The position numbers and the translations under genes were made by a program. The notes beneath the pieces were generated by a model that was not told the origin of the DNA, made no database searches, and saw only the letters and a program-made list of their open reading frames with translations. From the NCBI GenBank assembly GCA_041656735.1, contig JBBACY010000003.1:65753-129752 (forward strand): a stretch of 64,000 nt of DNA, written 5' to 3'. This stretch comes from Perlabentimonas sp041656735. GTDB taxonomy: Bacteria; Bacteroidota; Bacteroidia; Bacteroidales; Tenuifilaceae. Of the stretch, positions 19,101 through 26,993 are shown one piece after another (position 1 is the stretch's first letter; each line of letters begins with the position of its first letter).

Positions 19101-19202
19101 AATAAGCAGCACTTTGTATATGCGTTTCTGCATCAGCTTGTCAAATGCTGTTTCCGAGAAATCGAGAGTAAATGCGGTTTGGTATTCTTTTGCAGTTTGC
19201 AT
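16188..19202 (-). CDS. PEP/pyruvate-binding (PPDK N-terminal) protein with receiver-like domains
   Basis: A 1004-residue protein. Residues about 28-150 (YKVLLICSHYDAF, DLVISMLNVGEVDTFDL, TPLAILTHFS) and 175-340 (QCIIVVEDSVRYYSTI, VLGVITDASF, TPILIQSS) look like two receiver-type alpha/beta domains. From about 430 there is the ATP-grasp domain of pyruvate phosphate dikinase and PEP synthase: GNGSIGGKARGLAF, LAIRSSSKLEDSHYQPFAGIYSTY, and IEFAANL..QIRPIVE. I find neither the swivelling phosphohistidine domain (TxGGxxSHxA) nor the PEP/pyruvate barrel, so it cannot be an ordinary PEP synthase. A regulatory phosphotransferase is possible. It follows a 364-base leader region with no gene. Confidence 0.8.
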   Translation of the reverse strand: MQTAKEYQTAFTLDFSETAFDKLMQKRIYKVLLICSHYDAFMLEEDGRIDEQIFNEYTSLSLRYPPTFIQAHSASEALEILNGEEKIDLVISMLNVGEVDTFDLAKQIKKLLPNTPLAILTHFSREVSARLEKEDLSGIDYIFSWLGNADLLLAIIKLIEDKMNAENDILTIGVQCIIVVEDSVRYYSTIMPLLYKTIMRQARSFMQEALTEHKRVLRMRGRPKILLAKNYDEALALYGKYKNNVLGVITDASFKINQKRDQEVKAGIKLCQHIKADDSNTPILIQSSNQDNKKFADELGVGFLHKYSQSYNIDLRDYIIENFGFDDFVFYDPKTMKEVGRAEDLPALQKLILTIPDESLAYHSSRNHLSKWLNARALFAIGQLFKPLSPVDFPSIGDVRKFLYQGISAYRTSKNQGVIATFDRNRFDDYKFFTRIGNGSIGGKARGLAFVNNTIKNNHFYNKYPNVVLAIPRTVVISTDHFDEFIESNNLSKIGVSDTSDERILKKFLEARLSEDLIEDLKVVIQNVKHPLAIRSSSKLEDSHYQPFAGIYSTYMIPHTPNEQLMLRMLQQAIKSVYASVFYRASKAYMLATSNVIDEEKMGIIIQEVCGTQHGSYFLPTLSGVARSINFYPVGSEKTEHGIASIGYGLGKLIVEGGVSLRFSPKFPKKILQLSQPDMALKSTQKTFYALDMNPESFTPSTDDGVNIKKLDITEAEYFTDFHNVSSTFDFQNQTIVDGDFQKGKKLVTFANILKYNTFPLANILRDLLEIGQKEMNCPVEIEFAANLNTPRDMPQVFNLLQIRPIVEHEATEDFHWDEVSEDSSIIYSESALGHGKFSDICDIVYVKPEKFDPAKTKDIALEVEVINEQFRIKKSNYVLVGPGRWGSSDPWLGIPIKWSQISEARVIVESGLKNFRVDPSQGTHFFQNLTSFRVGYLTVNPYINDGTFNIDFLNSQPAYYETEYIRCIQFESPLVIHIDGKKNKGIVFKPNTLNLTGTEIAKP

Positions 19203-19566
19203 AACTAAGTTTTAAGTCTAAGTTTTTACGGGCAAACGAGAACCTAATTTCAGCTGGGATATTCTATTTAGCTGGGGTCATTCTTTATTTTTGACTTTAA
19301 GAGCAGTGTTGTCACTCTCAAAACTTTGTTAATGTAACTCTATGTTGGTTAAAGAAATATACTAAGCCCTTATATGTTAGAGCAAATATCGAACTATCGT
19401 TAGCCTTTACATAAAACAGCTATCGTTACTAAAAGTTGCCGATTAAAGACTACAATTTACTGTTTTTTCACCAATGAGCAGAATAGAAAGACAAAAAGAA
19501 TACCATATAGTGATACTTCGCAAAGCGATTGATAGTAACAACTTTCGTTCTCTTACTTGTGATATT
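19203..19566. other. Intergenic region, 364 bases, no gene found
   Basis: AT-rich gap between the stop of the PafA-like gene and the start of the PEP-binding gene, both on the minus strand. I find no open frame of note, no strong hairpin and no full TAnnTTTG box on either strand. It presumably carries the promoter of the PEP-binding gene and the 3' end of the phosphatase mRNA. Confidence 0.5.
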
Positions 19567-21219
19567 CTACTCAATTATCTCTTTAATGGGTTTTCCTGTT
19601 GCACCGCTTGGCCAGCTTATGCCAATAAGTGTTGATATGGTGGGGGCAATGTCTGTCATGCTTACCGGTTCAAGCACCTGCTTACGTTTCATTTTCCAAC
19701 CATACCATATAAGGGGTACATGCGTATCATAATTATAAGGGGAGTTTGCCGAGGTTACGCCCCCATTTTTCTCAACCCAGCCAGGCTCTAGGTTAATAAT
19801 AACATCGCCCGATCGTCGTTGATTGAAACTATTTTGGAATTTTTCGAAGATACCATTTGTGAAGTTACTCGATTGGAGGTTGTAAGCTGTTACAGCATTG
19901 GCAACCCCAGTGAATTGTAGCATAAACATGGCAACTTTATCCTGAAAATCGCGAAGAGAGAGGTTTGAGTTTTCAATCAGCCTGCGGTTTAGGTATATCT
20001 GTTTTTCTTGGTAACCCAAAATCCAGTTTCCGGTATCGTAAGCAATATTTAGGTAGCTTCCGAGTAGCATGATGGCTTTTTGAGGTTCAAAATATCCCCC
20101 AGGGATTTTCGATTTCTCTAAGTGTTCAGGCGTTGCACTTACTCCTTGGTCGGAGGTTAGCACCAGTAAATAGTTGTGTTTACCAACTTCCTGATTTAGG
20201 AATGCGATAAAATGTTCAATTTCCCTATCGAGCCTCAGAAACGCATCTTCCATTTCAATTGAATGAGGACCATACTTTTGACCAATGTTTCGGGTGGGTG
20301 TAAAAACGATTGATAAAAAATCGGTGTTGTTGTCCTTGCCCAGCTCTTCGCCCAAAATTGCAGCAATAGCAATGTCTTTTGTGTAGGTATTACCGAATGG
20401 ACTTTCGAGCAGTGGGGAATAGTCTTTAATAGGTTTTTTAAAGGGTTGTACCAACCCTTGCATCATTCTTTTTAGTTTTGTTTTAGTTCGCTCTAATGCG
20501 GTAGGGTCTTTTATGGCGGTGGTATCGGCTTCTAAATAACTTTGTAAAGGGTTAAGCAGTTTCCAGTCGCGTTCTAAATAAATTTTCCCAAAACCCTTAA
20601 CGTTAAGGGTGTCAACCCACGATGGAAGACTATCGGTGTAGTGGTTGTTAGTTATCCAGTGGCCTCTTTCCTTGTCGAGCCAGTAGGCTCCGTTCGCATT
20701 ATGCCCGCTAGCTATTATTGCTGCAGAGGGTTCAAGTGATATGCCTATTACCTTTGACTTGGGGTTTAGCATCCTAATTTCATCGCCAATAGTGCTGGTT
20801 ATGAGGTTTTTTGGCGAATACCTGCCGTTTAGATAGCTACCGCCAACGGTTTTAACCTTTTCATCTGCAACGGCATCAATTTCTGTTGAGGTGAGCGGGT
20901 TGAACCATCGGTTTGAAACAATACCATGCACACTGGGGTGGGTTCCGGTGCTAATGGTAGCTAAGCCTGGTAGCGATTGTGTTAGTAAGTAGTTGAATCG
21001 AGCATTTCGGCATACGGCACCTTCGTTACTTAAAAGATTAAACCCTCCTTGGCTAAATTTGCCTGTAAAGCGTTGTAGGTAGTCGTAACGCATTTGGCTT
21101 ACCACAATTTGCACAATCAACTTTGGATTTTCGGAAGGAATATCCATTTGAGCAAAGGCAAAAGTTGTGCTGAGAGTAAGAAATGTGGCTAGGGAGGTAA
21201 CTTTTCGAAAATTAATCAT
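19567..21219 (-). CDS. PafA-like alkaline phosphatase superfamily protein, active site degenerate
   Basis: A 550-residue exported protein (signal peptide MINFRKVTSLATFLTLSTTFAFAQ) of the PafA branch of alkaline phosphatases, which hydrolyse phosphate monoesters in the periplasm using two Zn ions. The scaffold is clear: QMRYDYLQRF, ATISTGTHPSVHGI, GPHSIEMEDAFLRLD, DTHVPLIWYGW. Yet the catalytic positions have changed. The first metal Asp (VVDQMR in relatives) is Ser41; the Thr nucleophile is Ser82 in TQSLPGLA; the D-x-x-x-H pair is replaced in PTRNIGQKYG; and the D-H pair reads SDQG. Only the last His (THVPL) and one Asp remain. It is probably inactive. The gene follows the M14 peptidase gene by 88 bases. 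Confidence 0.85.
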   Translation of the reverse strand: MINFRKVTSLATFLTLSTTFAFAQMDIPSENPKLIVQIVVSQMRYDYLQRFTGKFSQGGFNLLSNEGAVCRNARFNYLLTQSLPGLATISTGTHPSVHGIVSNRWFNPLTSTEIDAVADEKVKTVGGSYLNGRYSPKNLITSTIGDEIRMLNPKSKVIGISLEPSAAIIASGHNANGAYWLDKERGHWITNNHYTDSLPSWVDTLNVKGFGKIYLERDWKLLNPLQSYLEADTTAIKDPTALERTKTKLKRMMQGLVQPFKKPIKDYSPLLESPFGNTYTKDIAIAAILGEELGKDNNTDFLSIVFTPTRNIGQKYGPHSIEMEDAFLRLDREIEHFIAFLNQEVGKHNYLLVLTSDQGVSATPEHLEKSKIPGGYFEPQKAIMLLGSYLNIAYDTGNWILGYQEKQIYLNRRLIENSNLSLRDFQDKVAMFMLQFTGVANAVTAYNLQSSNFTNGIFEKFQNSFNQRRSGDVIINLEPGWVEKNGGVTSANSPYNYDTHVPLIWYGWKMKRKQVLEPVSMTDIAPTISTLIGISWPSGATGKPIKEIIE

Positions 21220-21307
21220 AGTAGAACTGAAATAGGTTATAAAAAAAGGAGTACGACTGCCGAACTCCCACAAAAATAGAAAAAAAGAATATGTTATTCG
21301 ATTAAGT

Positions 21308-23224
21308 CTACTTAGGCGCAAAAAGAATTTTATTTATAACGGTTTGCATACTGCTTTCCGTTTTTACAAGATACATGCCGGTGGGCAAGTCAATTGTTTT
21401 ATTCCACTTGTAGGTATGTTTGCCAGCACCATAGTTACCCTTGAAAATTGTAGCCACCTTTTGCCCAAATATTGAAAATAACTCAATACTTATAGTTGTG
21501 CTTTGATGTAGGGTAAAATCAATATTTATGGTGTTACTAAAGGGGTTTGGCCAAACGTTTACTGTGCTTAATCCTAATTTTGACGATGTAACACCCAAGG
21601 GTATTAGGGTGATTGTTATGGTAGTATCCGATGAGATTAAGATACTATCGTTGAACGTGCCAAACCCTTCGGCAGCAGTCGTGAGATTGTATTTTCCCTC
21701 GGGTATGTTGGCAAAGTATACTAATCCATCTTCGTTGGTAGTGTTGGTTTGCTCGTTTAGCGTTACCGATGCATTTTGAATGGGGGCATTGTTACTTTTC
21801 GTTTCAATGGTAACGTTATAGGCTTCAAGTTTTGTCAGTACCACATCAACAATTTGTAGCGAGGTGTAATCTTCAATGGAAACACTTCTAGTTTCTGGTT
21901 TATATCCAGCGGCAGAGTAGGTAATATCCCAAGTGCCGGGTTCAATAAGTCTTACATAATTTCCATACTGAGGGTTTGCGTATACAAAAGAGTTATCCTT
22001 ATCGTGATTGTTAATGCTAATGTTTGCTTTAAGTGGGTCCCCATCTGTGTTGGTTACTTTTCCCTGGATGCCAGTATACAAATTCTCAATGTATGATAGC
22101 ATTGCCTCCTTGTTATAGTTCCAGAATGATGGCAATTCGCTGCTTGAAGGGTTTTTTATATTCGAAATTTCAAAGGTCACCTCTCTGCAGTTATGCCAAT
22201 AGTTCATATAATCCTGGCGACTGCCCGATACCACGTACCAATCGCCACCTTGGGTTACCCCATTGTTTTGTGCGGTGAAATAACCGCTAGGACTGTTGGC
22301 TTGAGCCAAACTGGCATATTGTCGGCAAATGGTGTAAAACCATTCATGGTCGGCATGGGCGTTGGTTGCTGTTCTCCAAGCATCCCAAGGAAAGTTGGCT
22401 AACTCTACGCCACCATGAAAGTTAGCTGACATTACAAAGTTACGGCTTGCAGCATAGTTCATCATAGCTACCGTTTCGGGTTGATAGGGGCCGTTGGGGT
22501 TTTCGCCAATCCGCGGATCGGGAAAGTTTCTGTTTATATCAATGCTATTGGCGTTATATCGTCTTGAACCGCTAACAGTTTGGTTGCCGTAGTTATATGT
22601 TCCGTCGGGGTTGGCGTTAGGGTTAATATAAATAGCCAGCTTATCAACCATTTTGGTTGCTCTAGCATCGGTTCCGTAATTGGCGAGGAGGTGATCAATT
22701 AACCTTAGCATAAGTATATACCCTGTTGTTTCGTCGCCGTGCATAGTGCTGGTGTAAAAAAACTCTGGTTCGGCTTCATCGGCAAGTACGTTGTTTGAAA
22801 TTTTCATAACGTACAGTTTTCTTTCTTTTACGGTGGTTCCAATGCTATCGAGTTTGCATAGGTTTGGGTAGTCAGTCTCAAACTTTTTCATCATCTCGCG
22901 GTAAACCTCATAGGTTGGGTACCTGTCCCAGCTGGCCATTTGGTCAATAGTGGTGGCCATTTCTATGCTTTTTTCACCGGAGTGAGGGTAGGGTAAACTC
23001 TTAAAGGCAAAACCAAGGTTTTTAAACTTAGCTAACTCCGCATTACTTGCATAAGCATAAATTGTGTCGCCAACCACTTTGTCAATAGAAACCGTGCGGG
23101 TTATTATGGTATTTACCGTATTCTTATTCTTTTCAACTATACTAATGTAGTGGTCCTGCGCCTTTACAAAGCCAGAAAGCGCAAGTAAAAAAAACACAAT
23201 TCCTATATATCTTAAGGTTTTCAT
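21308..23224 (-). CDS. M14 family zinc carboxypeptidase with T9SS sorting domain
   Basis: A 638-residue secreted protein (MKTLRYIGIVFFLLALSGFVKAQ). The M14 catalytic domain (about 110-390) keeps the zinc ligands in TMHGDETTGY (H, E) and the later ANFHGGVELAN His, the substrate motif RRYNANSIDINRNFPDP, and the general-base Glu in REVTFEISN. A carboxypeptidase-regulatory-like beta-sandwich follows (GIQGKVTNTDGDPLKA), then a second repeat (APIQNASVTLN). It ends with a type A T9SS sorting domain (VWPNPFSNTINIDF .. LPTGMYLVK), so it should leave the cell through the T9SS, processed by the PorU encoded in this window. Confidence 0.93.
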   Translation of the reverse strand: MKTLRYIGIVFFLLALSGFVKAQDHYISIVEKNKNTVNTIITRTVSIDKVVGDTIYAYASNAELAKFKNLGFAFKSLPYPHSGEKSIEMATTIDQMASWDRYPTYEVYREMMKKFETDYPNLCKLDSIGTTVKERKLYVMKISNNVLADEAEPEFFYTSTMHGDETTGYILMLRLIDHLLANYGTDARATKMVDKLAIYINPNANPDGTYNYGNQTVSGSRRYNANSIDINRNFPDPRIGENPNGPYQPETVAMMNYAASRNFVMSANFHGGVELANFPWDAWRTATNAHADHEWFYTICRQYASLAQANSPSGYFTAQNNGVTQGGDWYVVSGSRQDYMNYWHNCREVTFEISNIKNPSSSELPSFWNYNKEAMLSYIENLYTGIQGKVTNTDGDPLKANISINNHDKDNSFVYANPQYGNYVRLIEPGTWDITYSAAGYKPETRSVSIEDYTSLQIVDVVLTKLEAYNVTIETKSNNAPIQNASVTLNEQTNTTNEDGLVYFANIPEGKYNLTTAAEGFGTFNDSILISSDTTITITLIPLGVTSSKLGLSTVNVWPNPFSNTINIDFTLHQSTTISIELFSIFGQKVATIFKGNYGAGKHTYKWNKTIDLPTGMYLVKTESSMQTVINKILFAPK

Positions 23225-23256
23225 TAGTAGTTTTTTAGGACTTTACAATATGGTAG

Positions 23257-23445
23257 CTACTTTTTCTTTCTTGTTAGGCTTGCAATAAGATAGACAAGCA
23301 GAGCCACTAAAAAAACAATTGAGATACCTGTGATAAATCCTCGAGCAAAATCAGTTAAATTAGAGTTTTCACCACGGTTTACAAATAGCACGATGGAGAA
23401 AAACAGTACTCCAACCACTCCGGTAATTCTTGCTGTTTTTTTCAT
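23257..23445 (-). CDS. Small two-helix membrane protein, 62 aa
   Basis: A 62-residue product with two hydrophobic segments (GVVGVLFFSIVLFVN and FITGISIVFLVALLVYLIASL) joined by a polar loop, and a Lys-rich end (TRKKK) that should stay in the cytoplasm by the positive-inside rule. No family is recognised. It lies between ychF (25 bases upstream) and the M14 gene (32 bases downstream) on the same strand, and close spacing on both sides supports a real gene in an operon. Confidence 0.65.
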   Translation of the reverse strand: MKKTARITGVVGVLFFSIVLFVNRGENSNLTDFARGFITGISIVFLVALLVYLIASLTRKKK

Positions 23446-23470
23446 TTTGCGATACCTTTTGCGTTATTAA

Positions 23471-24565
23471 CTATACGTTAAATCGAATATGAAGGATATC
23501 ACCATCCTCAACTATATAGTTTTTACCCTCAATGTGAAATTTCCCTTTTTCCTTGCATGCCTGCTCCGAACCCAAGCTTACATAGTCGTTGTACTTCATA
23601 ACCTCGGCACGAATAAAGCCACGCTCCAAATCGCTATGGATAGAGCCAGCTGCTTGTGGTGCAGTTGCCCCACGTTTAATGGTCCATGCTCGGGTCTCCT
23701 TTTCGCCTACTGTGAAAAACGTTTCAAGTTCTAGCAAGGAATATGCAGCACGAATTAATTTGTCTACCCCTGGCTCTTTTAACCCAACATCCGAAAGAAA
23801 AGCCATCCTATCCTCTTCTGTTTCCAACTCGGCAATTTCGGCCTCCATGGCTCCAGCAATAATTAGTATTTCGGTATTCTCGTTCTTTAAATAGTTCTGA
23901 ACCTGCTCAACATACTTGTTGCCGTTAACAGCCGAGGCATCATCAACATTGCAAACGTAAATAAAGGGCTTGGTTGTTAGTAAGAAAATATCGGCAATAA
24001 ATCGTTTATCTTCCTCTTCAACAGGTGCACTAGATGCGTTTTGAAATGATTCTAAATGATCTTTATACACAGTAAGCACCTCAATGCCTTTTTTTGCATC
24101 CTTATCGCCAGATTTTATAGCCTTTTCAAGCCGCTGAATCTTTTTCTCAACCGATTCTAAGTCCTTAATTTGAAGTTCAAGGTTAACCGTTTCAATATCC
24201 CTAACGGGGTTAACGGAGCCATCAACATGCGAAAGGCGCTCATCGTCGAAGCAGCGTAGCACGTGAATTAGCGCATCGCAGTTACGAATTTCGGACAGAA
24301 ACTGGTTAGCACCTTTATCGGAGCGACCAGTACTTTTTGTTAGTCCAGGAATGTCAACAATTTCTACGGTTGTATGAACTACTTTCTGCGTAGCGGCCAG
24401 ATCCTCTAGTATATACAAGCGAGCATCGGGTACGTTTATTGTACTAAGGTTTGTTTTATTGCTAAACGAAAAGCCGCTGGCCTCTGCCTTGGTGGCCGAC
24501 ATGCAATTAAAAATGGTTGATTTGCCTACGTTGGCAATACCAATAATTCCGCACTGTAAACTCAT
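23471..24565 (-). CDS. ychF: YchF/Obg family GTPase-ATPase, divergent switch regions
   Basis: 364 residues, the YchF length: G1 P-loop GIIGIANVGKSTIFNCM, G3 DIPGLTKS, G4-like NVDDASAVNG, helical coiled insert (DLESVEKKIQRLEK), and C-terminal TGS-like domain (FTVGEKETRAWTIKRG .. VEDGDILHIRFNV). YchF binds ATP or GTP and associates with ribosomes. Canonical YchF has N-x-P-F-C-T-I-E-P-N after the P-loop; here it is GFSFSNKTNLSTI, and the K-G-E-G-L-G-N stretch after G3 reads GRSDKGAN. It may therefore be a second, specialised YchF paralogue. It probably leads the minus-strand unit ychF, small membrane protein, M14, PafA-like. Confidence 0.85.
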   Translation of the reverse strand: MSLQCGIIGIANVGKSTIFNCMSATKAEASGFSFSNKTNLSTINVPDARLYILEDLAATQKVVHTTVEIVDIPGLTKSTGRSDKGANQFLSEIRNCDALIHVLRCFDDERLSHVDGSVNPVRDIETVNLELQIKDLESVEKKIQRLEKAIKSGDKDAKKGIEVLTVYKDHLESFQNASSAPVEEEDKRFIADIFLLTTKPFIYVCNVDDASAVNGNKYVEQVQNYLKNENTEILIIAGAMEAEIAELETEEDRMAFLSDVGLKEPGVDKLIRAAYSLLELETFFTVGEKETRAWTIKRGATAPQAAGSIHSDLERGFIRAEVMKYNDYVSLGSEQACKEKGKFHIEGKNYIVEDGDILHIRFNV

Positions 24566-24594
24566 TAATTGATTTGATTTAAGTAATTAGCCTG

Positions 24595-24602
24595 CAAATT
24601 TA
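24595..24602 (-). promoter_or_regulatory. -7 element of ychF
   Basis: TAAATTTG on the minus strand matches TAnnTTTG and lies 29 bases before the ATG at 24565. No clear -33 element. Confidence 0.4.
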
Positions 24603-24642
24603 GCTCGAAATATTGGGTTTACTATAAATTGTATGAAGAAAC

Positions 24643-24680
24643 ATAAAAAAACAGGGCGTGACGTTGAGCCAAACCCTGTT
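24643..24680 (-). terminator. Rho-independent terminator of lpdA
   Basis: Read on the minus strand: AACAGGG (24680-24674), a 17-base loop, CCCTGTT (24656-24650), then a run of T. It lies 22 bases beyond the lpdA stop and closes the znu-lpdA unit. Confidence 0.75.
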
Positions 24681-24701
24681 CATAAAAATTTAAGCGTAAA
24701 C

Positions 24702-26090
24702 CTACATATGTATTACCTCGCCATAGGCAGCTGCAGCAGCCTCCATAATGGCCTCGCTCATAGTTGGATGAGGATGTATACTTTTCATTAGTTCGTGTCC
24801 GGTGGTTTCCAAATTTCGAGCAACAACCATTTCGGCAATCATTTCGGTAACATTTCCGCCAATCATATGGGCGCCAAGTAGCTCTCCATACTTGGCATCG
24901 AAAATTAGCTTTACAAAACCATCGCGCATGCCGGCAGCTGTTGCTTTGCCCGATGCGGTGAATGGGAACTTACCCACTTTAATTTCGTAACCCGCTTCAA
25001 TTGCAGCCTTTTCGGTCATTCCAACTGATGATACTTCGGGGTTTGTATAGGTACATCCAGGTATATTCTTGTAGTTAATTGGCTGTACATCCATTCCTGC
25101 AATTTTTTCAACACAGGCAATCCCTTCGGCAGATGCTACGTGAGCCAATGCTGGTCCTGGCACTATATCGCCAATGGCATAAATGCTCTCAACGTTGGTT
25201 CGGTAGTAATCGTCAACCTTTACGCGACCATTAACCATTTCAACGCCCAGATCCTCAAGTCCAATACCTTCGGTGTTTGGTGCAATTCCTACAGCAGAAA
25301 GAACAATCTCTGCTTCAACAACCACTTCGCCCTTTTTAGATTTAATGGTCACCTTGCAAAGTTTGCCACTGGTGTCTACCGACTCAACCGATGCGTTGGT
25401 CATAACTTTAATCTTATTCTTTTTGAAAGAACGCTCAAGGGTTTTCGATACCTCTTCATCCTCAACGGGAACAACGTTTGGCATAAATTCAACAAGCGTT
25501 ACCTCTGTACCTATGGAGTTGTAGAAATAAGCAAATTCACTGCCAATGGCGCCTGAGCCAACCACCACCATTGATTTAGGTTGCTTGGGTAGGGTAAGAG
25601 CCTGACGGTAGCCAATAATTTTTTCGCCATCCTGCTTTAGGTTGGATAGCTCGCGTGAGCGTGCTCCTGTTGCCAGTATAATATGTTTGGCGGTAATCTC
25701 TTGGGTTGAGCCGTCTGATGCTGTAACCGTAACGGTGTTTTTGCCTTTTAGCTTGCCAAATCCGTTAATTACCTCAATCTTATTCTTTTTAAAAAGAAAT
25801 TCGATGCCTTTGCTCATATTGCTTGCCACGTCGCGGCTACGTGCAATTATTTTTTCAAAGTCGGGCTTAACATCGCTGGCCATAATACCGTAATCGGCCG
25901 CATGGCTGGCATATTCAAAAACCTGAGCACTTTTAAGTAGTGCTTTGGTAGGAATACAGCCCCAGTTCAGGCATATACCCCCTAGATTTTCTTTTTCAAT
26001 AACGCCAACTTTCATTCCCAGCTGGCTCGCTCTAATAGCAGCCACATAACCTCCAGGGCCACTTCCTATTACTAATACATCAAAGTTCAT
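24702..26090 (-). CDS. lpdA: Dihydrolipoyl dehydrogenase
   Basis: 462 residues with the complete E3 layout: FAD-binding GSGPGGYVAAIRASQLG, redox disulfide GGICLNWGCIPTKALLKS (C-x4-C), NAD-binding VVVGSGAIGSEFAYFYNS, second FAD motif YAIGDIVPGPALAHVASAEG, and the C-terminal catalytic H-P-H-P-T-M-S-E-A pair. It reoxidises dihydrolipoamide in 2-oxo acid dehydrogenase and/or glycine cleavage complexes. No E1/E2 genes are in the window. It starts 29 bases after the metal-transport permease gene and may be co-transcribed with it; a terminator follows. Confidence 0.95.
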   Translation of the reverse strand: MNFDVLVIGSGPGGYVAAIRASQLGMKVGVIEKENLGGICLNWGCIPTKALLKSAQVFEYASHAADYGIMASDVKPDFEKIIARSRDVASNMSKGIEFLFKKNKIEVINGFGKLKGKNTVTVTASDGSTQEITAKHIILATGARSRELSNLKQDGEKIIGYRQALTLPKQPKSMVVVGSGAIGSEFAYFYNSIGTEVTLVEFMPNVVPVEDEEVSKTLERSFKKNKIKVMTNASVESVDTSGKLCKVTIKSKKGEVVVEAEIVLSAVGIAPNTEGIGLEDLGVEMVNGRVKVDDYYRTNVESIYAIGDIVPGPALAHVASAEGIACVEKIAGMDVQPINYKNIPGCTYTNPEVSSVGMTEKAAIEAGYEIKVGKFPFTASGKATAAGMRDGFVKLIFDAKYGELLGAHMIGGNVTEMIAEMVVARNLETTGHELMKSIHPHPTMSEAIMEAAAAAYGEVIHM

Positions 26091-26119
26091 GGTAGTTAAA
26101 TTTATGTGTTGAAATATAT

Positions 26120-26956
26120 TTATGTGCTTCTCAATTGGGTTCTAACAATAATATACTTAGCTAGTTTAGCAATTGCAAATATAGCAACTAAAACCATTAT
26201 AATTGTTGCGCCCGACGGCACATTTATGTTGTACGATATAAGAAGCCCGCCAATTGATCCGACAAAACCTATGATTGCCGAAATATAAATAATGTTACTA
26301 AACCGTTTTGTAAATAGGTTTGCAATGGTTGGCGGGATGGTTAGCATTGAAATTAGTAGGATAATACCTACCATTCTGATGCTTAGCACTATGGTGATTG
26401 CCAGAAAACCCTTTAATATATATGAGAATATTTTTACGGGAATTTGCTGTGTTTTAGCAAACTCTGAATCGAAAGCTAGGTACAAGATGGGCTTGTAAAA
26501 TATTACGAAAAAGCTAACCATTACGAGGTTTAAAATCAGAAGTAGAATCAGGTCGGATGAGGACACCGTTAAAATTGAACCAAATAGAAAGGTCATGAGG
26601 TTGGGCGAATATCCAGGCGTTAGGTATATAAAAAATATGCCTATGGCCATTCCAACTGACCACAGCATGCCTATGGCCGAATCTTCGCGAACATTCATTT
26701 TTTGATGAAGTGCCTCAACGCCAAATGCTGCTAGTACTGCAAATACAGCAGCCCCAATAATGGGGTTAATGCCAATGTAGTAGGCTATGCCAATGCCGCC
26801 AAACGAGGCATGCGTAATTCCTCCGCTTAAAAAAACTAGTCTCTTAGCCACAATGTATGTCCCAACCATTGCCGCAGCAATTGATATAAGCAATGCGGCA
26901 GCAAAAGCGTTCGTTACGAACTGGTACTCGAAAAAGTTGGCTATTGTGTTTAGCAT
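26120..26956 (-). CDS. znuB: Metal ABC transporter permease, ZnuB-like
   Basis: A 278-residue membrane protein with 7-9 hydrophobic helices, of the ABC-3 family (FQYQFVTNAFAAALLISI, GTYIVAKRLVFLSGGITHASFGGIG). Transports Zn, Mn or Fe(II) across the inner membrane. Zinc is inferred from the His-rich binding protein in the same operon; the permease sequence does not decide. Third gene of a unit in order substrate-binding, ATPase, permease, with 37 bases after the ATPase stop. Confidence 0.85.
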   Translation of the reverse strand: MLNTIANFFEYQFVTNAFAAALLISIAAAMVGTYIVAKRLVFLSGGITHASFGGIGIAYYIGINPIIGAAVFAVLAAFGVEALHQKMNVREDSAIGMLWSVGMAIGIFFIYLTPGYSPNLMTFLFGSILTVSSSDLILLLILNLVMVSFFVIFYKPILYLAFDSEFAKTQQIPVKIFSYILKGFLAITIVLSIRMVGIILLISMLTIPPTIANLFTKRFSNIIYISAIIGFVGSIGGLLISYNINVPSGATIIMVLVAIFAIAKLAKYIIVRTQLRST

Positions 26957-26993
26957 ATTGTGTTTAGTATTATTCTTTTAGTTTATGCTGATT

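Noticed and set aside
21220..21321. Upstream extension of the PafA-like frame
   Set aside because: It would overlap the M14 gene's end and put 34 residues before a good signal peptide.
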